A stretch of 64,000 nt of DNA from JAFGKM01 sp964413825 (lineage in GTDB: Bacteria > Ratteibacteria > UBA8468 > B48-G9 > JAFGKM01), in assembly GCA_964413825.1 (NCBI GenBank), contig CAYPTS010000001.1, forward strand, positions 18,454-82,453, in the 5' to 3' direction. A program made the position numbers and the translations under genes. The notes below the pieces were generated by a model. That model saw only the letters and a program-made list of their open reading frames with translations. It was not told the origin of the DNA and ran no database searches. Shown here one piece after another: positions 58,294 through 64,000 of this stretch; position 1 is the stretch's first letter, and each line of letters opens with the position of its first letter.

Positions 58294-59814
58294 ATGAACT
58301 GTAAAATCGGTTTTGACAATGCCAGTTACCTGAAACAGCAGAGCGAAGCCATCCTTGAGAGAATCAACCTGTTCAAAGGCAAGTTGTACCTTGAATTCGG
58401 CGGCAAACTTCTTTTCGACTACCATGCGTCCCGGGTACTGCCCGGCTACGACCACAACATAAAAATAAAACTCCTCCAGCAACTTAAAAACAAGATTGAC
58501 ATACTCTTGTGCATCTACGCCGGAGACATCACAAGGGGGCGCATACGCGGAGATTTCGGCATCACCTACGATGTGGACGCCCTGAAACTGATTGACAGTT
58601 TGAGGGACTACGGACTTGACATACGCGCCGTTGTAATAACGCGGTTTGACAACCAGTCGCCGGTTATCGGTTTCAAGAACAAACTGGAGAACAGAGGAAT
58701 AAAGGTATACCTGCATACCGCCACCAAAGGTTATCCCACCGACGCCAACACAATCGTAAGCGAGCAAGGATACGGCAAAAACTCCTACATCGAGACCGAA
58801 AACCCCATTGTAGTGGTGACAGGCCCCGGACCCGGCAGCGGGAAACTCGCCACCTGTCTGTCGCAGTTGTATCACGACCACAGAAAAGGTGTAAAGTCCG
58901 GCTACGCAAAATTCGAAACGTTCCCCATATGGAACCTTTCCCTTAAACATCCGGTGAACATCGCCTATGAAGCCGCGACTGCAGACCTCGGCGACATCAA
59001 CATGATAGACCCCTTCCACCTGAACGCCTACGGCAAGAGTGCGGTCAATTATAACAGGGACATAGAAATATTTCCGGTACTCCAACGCATTTTAAAAAAA
59101 ATCGTAGGCAACGACCTGCCGTACCGTTCACCTACGGACATGGGCGTAAACCGCACGGGATTCGCCATAACCGACGATGCAGTGGTGCAGGAAGCCGCAA
59201 AACAGGAACTTATCAGGAGGTATTTCCGGTATAACTACGAGTATGCCCTTGGAGTGCAGGCGCACCAGACGGTGGAGAAAGCCATTCTACTGATGGAAGA
59301 ACTGAACCTGCGGCCGGAAGACAGGCAAGCGGTGGCACCCGCGCGCGAAGCGGCGGAGAAAGCAAAGGAAAAGATTTCCTGCAGCGGCCAGGCCTGCTGC
59401 GGAGCTGCGCTTCAAACAACCGGAGGCGACATCATCACCGGACATAATTCTCCGCTGATGACGGCCTCTTCAAGTGTGGTTCTCAACGCCATAAAACAAC
59501 TCGCGGAGATACCCGACAAAATTCACCTTCTGTCTTCAAACCTCATTGAACACATTATAAAATTCAAAGGTGAGATTCTCGGACTCAAGCAGGAAATGCT
59601 TGACCTTGAAGAAACTCTTATCGCATTGAGCATCTCGGCAACCACAAATCCCACCGCAGAGATAGCGATGGAAAAACTCAAGGAACTGAAAGGATGCGAG
59701 GTACACCTCAGCCACGTGCCGGCACCCGGAGATGAAATAGGACTGCGCCGGCTGAAGGTAAACCTTACGGCAGACGCCAACTTCCCCTCAAGAGACCTTT
59801 TCCTGGGACAGTAA
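58294..59814 (+). CDS. DUF1846 (UPF0371) family protein
   Basis: A 506-residue cytoplasmic protein of the DUF1846 family. It begins GFDNASYLKQQSEAILERI, and contains KLYLEFGGKLLFDYHASRVLPGYDHN, CIYAGDITRGRIRGDFGITYDVD and VTGPGPGSGKLATCLSQLYHD (a P-loop-like segment). The biochemical role of the family is not established. The ATG at 58,294 follows a GGAG site and restores the conserved start; the longer frame would add seven unrelated residues. Length is normal. Confidence 0.9.
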   Translation: MNCKIGFDNASYLKQQSEAILERINLFKGKLYLEFGGKLLFDYHASRVLPGYDHNIKIKLLQQLKNKIDILLCIYAGDITRGRIRGDFGITYDVDALKLIDSLRDYGLDIRAVVITRFDNQSPVIGFKNKLENRGIKVYLHTATKGYPTDANTIVSEQGYGKNSYIETENPIVVVTGPGPGSGKLATCLSQLYHDHRKGVKSGYAKFETFPIWNLSLKHPVNIAYEAATADLGDINMIDPFHLNAYGKSAVNYNRDIEIFPVLQRILKKIVGNDLPYRSPTDMGVNRTGFAITDDAVVQEAAKQELIRRYFRYNYEYALGVQAHQTVEKAILLMEELNLRPEDRQAVAPAREAAEKAKEKISCSGQACCGAALQTTGGDIITGHNSPLMTASSSVVLNAIKQLAEIPDKIHLLSSNLIEHIIKFKGEILGLKQEMLDLEETLIALSISATTNPTAEIAMEKLKELKGCEVHLSHVPAPGDEIGLRRLKVNLTADANFPSRDLFLGQ

Positions 59815-59824
59815 GTCACATCTG

Positions 59825-59860
59825 TTCCCCCTCTCCCCACAGGGATAGAGGGAAAGATGA
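59825..59860. repeat. Palindromic repeat, family A, between convergent genes
   Basis: CCCCCTCTCCCC faces GGGATAGAGGG. It lies between the DUF1846 gene and the giant minus-strand gene, where it may act as a bidirectional terminator. Confidence 0.6.
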
Positions 59861-59867
59861 AGAATAC

Positions 59868-62800
59868 CTACCATCTTGAAACCACATAAGCAAGAGGACG
59901 CAGAACGCCCCTCACAAACGCGCGCACCGCAGGCCTTCTTCTTATGTAGTCGGCAAGCGGCGGGCTGTGCCTGTAGTACCACCTGACAAAAGCGCGTCCC
60001 TGTCTCCTGCACATCAGGAACCTGTCCCTGAAGTCCCTCAATGTTTTTACGTGTCTCTCGGAAGGCGAACCGAACGCCGCGGTCGCTATGAAGCAACTTC
60101 CCATACTGCCCGATGATGAGCCCTGGCTGGGAAGGTCAAAGGAAATATAGCCGCCTCCGCCGGCTGCCGGGGCATAACGGGAAAACCCGTAATCGGTTGT
60201 CTTATGGAACGCTATCACCCTTACGTAATACTTTCCACCCTCTCCTTCGGCAAAATTTATAATTATCGGCGAATCATTAACTGCACTGCCCGAAAGCGGC
60301 GGAACGTATACCGTCCTTGAAGGAGTACCCGTATTGCTGGGCGGCGTAGTCCACAGTTCAACGAGATAAGAAGACTCGTTGTCCGTATTATCGTCAAACT
60401 GAACCACCAGAGTGTTCCATCCAGGGAAAACCTCGAGGTTGGTCGGGTCTTCGCCTGCAGGAAACGCGGAAGGTATCGGATTGGTCCACGCTTCATTGGA
60501 CCATTCTGTTTCCATTTCCATCACGGTATTATACGCCCTTACGCGGTAGTAGTAGGGCCTGCCGTCAGGAATGTTGGGCGATGTTTTAAGTTCATCGAGA
60601 TAGGTGGTTGAAGCGACGGATATATCCGCAATAGACACCCATGCGGGATTCGGAGTTAAGGGAGTAGGATGCTTTCTTTGTATTTCAAAGCCGGTTGCGC
60701 CGGTAAAATCGCCCTCCCAGTAAAGCCATGCCTCCCTTTCACCGCCCACTGCCCGCAGGTTTGAAGGCGGTCCGATGTAGGATGTCGCCGCACTGGCCTC
60801 GTTCGACCAGTCTGACTTGACCACGGGGTCGGGAGCATCGTCCCTGAACGCCCTCACCCTGTAGTAGTATATTGTCCCTTCCGCAAGCCCTGCTCCGCCT
60901 TCGTCGTCGGTGTAACTCTGGACGCCTGCGCCGACTGCCGCATAAGCGTCGTTCCATACGCCGTCGGCGCCGGCTTTTCTTGAAATCTCGAAACCATCCT
61001 CGTCGGAAGAATTGTCCGTCCACGCAAGTTCTATCTTCCACGTCCCCAATTCCTCAACCGCTGTTGCGGTGAGGTTGGTAGGCGCAGGAAGTTCCCCGGG
61101 CTGAGGGGGAACGTACCCTTCCTCCGGCGTGGCGCTGGCCATGTCGAGATAGGTATATACGTAAGTACCGGTAAAAGCGTATGCCTTATAGTAGTAGGTA
61201 GTGCCGTTTGTCAGTCCTTCATGCAGATATTCGTTGTCCACGGGAATCTGGGAATATATCACGGTGCCGTCGTCTCCGAACGCGCCGCCGACGTTGTACT
61301 GGGTGCCGTTTACCGGCTCGCCCGTGGGATACCCGTCCGCCTCCCTGTAAACGATAAGTACGCCGGAGGCAGGCGGGTCAAAAGGATTCGACCACTCAAG
61401 AAGCACCTGCGTGTCAAGACCGGTGGCGGTCAGGTTGCCGGTTGTCGGCTGTTTTTCTCCGACCAGCCAGGTGAGAACTTTGTTCATAACGGACTTTCTT
61501 CCGCTCGCCTCGTCGGAAAAATTATTAATGGCCTCAAATCCGAACGCAAAGTAAACGACCGCGGCGCCGGTATCTTCATTGTAATACCTTATGCCGGCGC
61601 TTCCGGAAGACTGCCTTGCACCCCCGCCGACTGCCGACGGGTGATAAAAAAGGCACGGCATGGCACCGCTCTGCGGGTCTATCTCGCTGGGATATTCCTG
61701 GTTATATGCGCCGCCTTCAGCACCCGTACCCGATATGGTAATGTTTCCCAATCCGTCTGAAAGTTCATCATCTACAATACCGTCAACCCCCAGAAGACTG
61801 ATATTATCCTGCACATAGCCGGCTTTTAAGTAGTTTGTATAAAAAGAGGTGCCGCGCACGTCGTACCCTATGTCCTGCCCGGTTATGAACAGTTTTCCGC
61901 CTTCATCCAGAAAATTCTGGAGGGCGGTACGTTCCTTGGCAAGGATTGTGGTGAACCAGTCGTTGCCGGTATACCAGATTACCGCCTTGTTTGCACCTAT
62001 GTACTGGTTCAGCATATCCTCCGTAAAAACCCATTCCCCGTGCCGTCCCTGTCCGGCGGCATTGGTGCCGTCTTTGTTTTCCACGTGCCACACCTTATAG
62101 TCAACGCCTTCAGTGGTATAGCCGAGCGCCTCAAGCGCTTCCCTGTAATAATCCCCGCCGTGAAAAGGATACTTGCTTGACTGAACATCCGGGTCATCGT
62201 AGTCCGGATAGTTATACTGCCAAAATTGTTCCGCCCAGTCAGGGCTGTTATTATTGGCGGTATACCGCCTGGGCTGGTCGTCGTCTATGACGAGAATGTC
62301 TCCTGCCGGAGTGAACCTGTTCACCACCTCGAAGTAGTAGCGGGACTCCTTGGTATACCATGTTTTCCCGTTTTCCTTCTGCGATATCCTCACAAAATAA
62401 AGTCCGGGGCCGTTGCTTCCGTCTACTTCGGATTTTTCCGCATCTACGGCGTCAAACGTATATGCTTCCGAGCTCCCTGTGCCGGTTTTTACATCGTCGC
62501 AGGTATAATAGCGGGGGTCGACAAGCGTTACCTCGTTGTCGGAAGCCGCACTCGAATATTCTACCGTTACCTGCACCGTACCTCCGTCGGCAACCTCGTA
62601 AACCGGAACGTTGTCCGAGTTGACCCTGTGCGGAGCGAGCGGTTCCGCCTCCGGAACCCCTGTATATTCATACCCTGCAGAGTACGCTCCGGGAGCTGGG
62701 ATATAGATTGCGGTGGAACCGAGAAGGTTATATTCTATGAGAGTCCTGAAATGCCTTATGGAACTGCCGGAAGCAAGGTTTTTGGTGTAATAGTCCCCGA

Positions 62801-64000
62801 GCGCCTTTGTTACCACCTCGCTTAATGTCGGAGTACCCGCCTTTGCCCTGTGATAGCGCCTCAGGACGTTCATCGTCAGTTCGTTGGATTCCGTCTGCGA
62901 ATGAATGAGAAGTCCGTCCGCGGCCCTCGACCATGAAATCGTTCGCGCAGGGCTTCTCGTAGGGCCGAAATAGGCAAACGACCCCGCAGGCGACAATAGC
63001 GACGCATTACCGAATGAAACGGCCTGACCGGCGGCGCTTTCTGTTATCTCCTCGTCAAAGGATGCGGTGGAACCCGCATGCGAAACTATGAAAGTGTTTT
63101 CCGTCGAGGGAACGGCATAACCGAGCAGGTCGGAAGAAGAGACCACATCCCCGCCTTCGAGATATACTTCATCCTTCCATCCGTCGCCGGCGAAATACAG
63201 GATGCCCGGCGTGACGCTGTTTTGAAGTATCGGCTCTATGTGCGCCTCAATGAATGCATCGTCATAAGTAGAATCGTCAGGTTTGATGTTGGACGCAAAA
63301 TATTTTCTCACGCCCAGGCCGGCAACGTAAGACAGTCCGTCGCCGCCTTCCGACACCTCATCCACCTTGTTTATCGCCTCCACGCAGGAAAGTTCGTCCC
63401 AGAATATCGAGGACAGAGAAGCGGAACCTACGGAAGCCGTCTTGCCGGGAGTTTTTCCGAAAGCATGTTTGTACGTACCGCCGGCAAAAGAAACGTTTTT
63501 AAACCAGTCGTTGTTGCCGGTGCGCGCGTTAACCCACGCTCCAATCTTGTTTATCATCGCCGCCATCTGCGGCCTGGTGTCTATAATGTCTATGATATTG
63601 CCCGCGGAAATGTTAAGGTTGGGAGCGGACATCCACGCTTCTCCGGCATTCCTGCTCTGCCGGAAGGTAATTGTAAGAACTCCCCCGCTCCAAGATGAAC
63701 TTTCAATGTCAAGCCACCTGTTTGCCGCTTCGCCGCTTCTGACCACCACCGTCATATCAGCCAGACTGTCCGGGTCAGAGTCCATGCTGACGGTTATCCT
63801 CCGAGCGGTTGCAGTGGCAGTGGCAACGATTAGCCCTGTCAACGCTTCATCCGCTTCCGCTTCCGAACGGGCAACGGGAAACCTGCCTATGCCAGCGTAA
63901 GGGTTCAGGTTATTCAACCCCTGCCGGCTGACTGCAGAGTAAAAATAATCGGTGGGCACGTAGTTTTCATAGGATTCTCCGACGCCCGGAACGGTGGAAT
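59868..64000 (-). CDS. Giant secreted protein: C25-like domain, FN3 domains, CFI-box C-terminus (5' end outside window)
   Basis: At least 1376 residues; the frame is open to the window edge, so the N-terminus is missing. In order: a gingipain (C25)-like region (YVPTDYFYSAV, AGIGRFPVARSEAEADEA, then LYFAGDGWKDEVY and VSHAGSTASFDEE), a class I amidotransferase-like Rossmann region (VIWYTGNDWFTTIL, GGKLFITGQDIGYD), then three or four fibronectin type III-like domains (PAPTNLTATA, SDEDGFEISRKAG, YYYRVRAF). The C-terminus is GSCFIATAAFGSPSERHVKTLRDFRD, the CFI-box sorting-type signal. In C25 peptidases the loops corresponding to GDG and SHAG normally hold GHG and a Cys, so this copy may be inactive. 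Confidence 0.85.
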   Translation of the reverse strand, partial: STVPGVGESYENYVPTDYFYSAVSRQGLNNLNPYAGIGRFPVARSEAEADEALTGLIVATATATARRITVSMDSDPDSLADMTVVVRSGEAANRWLDIESSSWSGGVLTITFRQSRNAGEAWMSAPNLNISAGNIIDIIDTRPQMAAMINKIGAWVNARTGNNDWFKNVSFAGGTYKHAFGKTPGKTASVGSASLSSIFWDELSCVEAINKVDEVSEGGDGLSYVAGLGVRKYFASNIKPDDSTYDDAFIEAHIEPILQNSVTPGILYFAGDGWKDEVYLEGGDVVSSSDLLGYAVPSTENTFIVSHAGSTASFDEEITESAAGQAVSFGNASLLSPAGSFAYFGPTRSPARTISWSRAADGLLIHSQTESNELTMNVLRRYHRAKAGTPTLSEVVTKALGDYYTKNLASGSSIRHFRTLIEYNLLGSTAIYIPAPGAYSAGYEYTGVPEAEPLAPHRVNSDNVPVYEVADGGTVQVTVEYSSAASDNEVTLVDPRYYTCDDVKTGTGSSEAYTFDAVDAEKSEVDGSNGPGLYFVRISQKENGKTWYTKESRYYFEVVNRFTPAGDILVIDDDQPRRYTANNNSPDWAEQFWQYNYPDYDDPDVQSSKYPFHGGDYYREALEALGYTTEGVDYKVWHVENKDGTNAAGQGRHGEWVFTEDMLNQYIGANKAVIWYTGNDWFTTILAKERTALQNFLDEGGKLFITGQDIGYDVRGTSFYTNYLKAGYVQDNISLLGVDGIVDDELSDGLGNITISGTGAEGGAYNQEYPSEIDPQSGAMPCLFYHPSAVGGGARQSSGSAGIRYYNEDTGAAVVYFAFGFEAINNFSDEASGRKSVMNKVLTWLVGEKQPTTGNLTATGLDTQVLLEWSNPFDPPASGVLIVYREADGYPTGEPVNGTQYNVGGAFGDDGTVIYSQIPVDNEYLHEGLTNGTTYYYKAYAFTGTYVYTYLDMASATPEEGYVPPQPGELPAPTNLTATAVEELGTWKIELAWTDNSSDEDGFEISRKAGADGVWNDAYAAVGAGVQSYTDDEGGAGLAEGTIYYYRVRAFRDDAPDPVVKSDWSNEASAATSYIGPPSNLRAVGGEREAWLYWEGDFTGATGFEIQRKHPTPLTPNPAWVSIADISVASTTYLDELKTSPNIPDGRPYYYRVRAYNTVMEMETEWSNEAWTNPIPSAFPAGEDPTNLEVFPGWNTLVVQFDDNTDNESSYLVELWTTPPSNTGTPSRTVYVPPLSGSAVNDSPIIINFAEGEGGKYYVRVIAFHKTTDYGFSRYAPAAGGGGYISFDLPSQGSSSGSMGSCFIATAAFGSPSERHVKTLRDFRDRFLMCRRQGRAFVRWYYRHSPPLADYIRRRPAVRAFVRGVLRPLAYVVSRW

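Overview
The window (64 kb, moderate GC, dense coding on both strands, one run of 100 N at 31,835-31,934) looks like part of a scaffold from an uncultivated Gram-negative anaerobic bacterium. Outer-membrane genes (Skp/OmpH, SurA-like, a porin) point to a diderm, and Rnf and ferredoxin-linked glutamate synthase subunits point to an anaerobe. A pseudopilin with an H-X9-DG motif, a CFI-box C-terminus, a glycine-rich RRM protein, an archaeal-type phosphoglycerate mutase and split CarB and GltB are a mix typical of the PVC superphylum (Omnitrophota/Lentisphaerota-like) or nearby candidate phyla. The exact phylum is inference.

Layout. 0-3.6 kb: tail of an unknown gene, an RRM protein behind a long structured leader, and a minus-strand trio (rsmI, SurA-N-like, DUF1015). 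3.7-11.6 kb: apgM, rnfCDGEA (no rnfB), an alpha/beta hydrolase, thiM, thiE. 11.6-19.8 kb: aldo/keto reductase, TPM/LemA pair, threonine degradation (kbl-tdh), an Asp/Glu-type racemase, skp-rmuC, and an HTH-receiver regulator. 19.9-36.1 kb: one uninterrupted minus-strand run that makes glutamine and spends it: glnA, a glutamate synthase split over separate genes with its own ferredoxin and FAD reductase, purS(tandem)-purL-purQ-purF, carA, a carB N-terminal half, and guaA. 36.3-37.6 kb: an AT-rich AAA/DUF4143 ATPase. 37.8-45.9 kb: phosphate regulon (phoB-phoR, porin, pstSCAB, phoU). 45.9-49.7 kb: cobalamin riboswitch, pseudopilin, btuFCD. 49.8-54 kb: an unassigned operon (TPR, propeller-like and zinc-ribbon proteins) divergent from a secreted ankyrin protein. 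54-59.8 kb: a CAT-anticodon tRNA with a duplicated 3' end, a small lipoprotein, an ABC exporter, a YVTN-type propeller and a DUF1846 protein. 59.9 kb to the edge: a giant secreted C25-like/FN3/CFI-box protein, truncated by the window.

Across the window. At least five families of short palindromic or MITE-like repeats sit between genes, and one family supplies the C-terminal codons of three proteins. Six single or first genes have a -10 box 6-8 nt before the ATG and no Shine-Dalgarno, which predicts leaderless mRNAs, whereas internal operon genes mostly have good Shine-Dalgarno sites or overlapping starts. The observation I rate highest is the pseudopilin placed between a B12 riboswitch and btuF, one base from the btuF start: a candidate surface component for corrinoid uptake.
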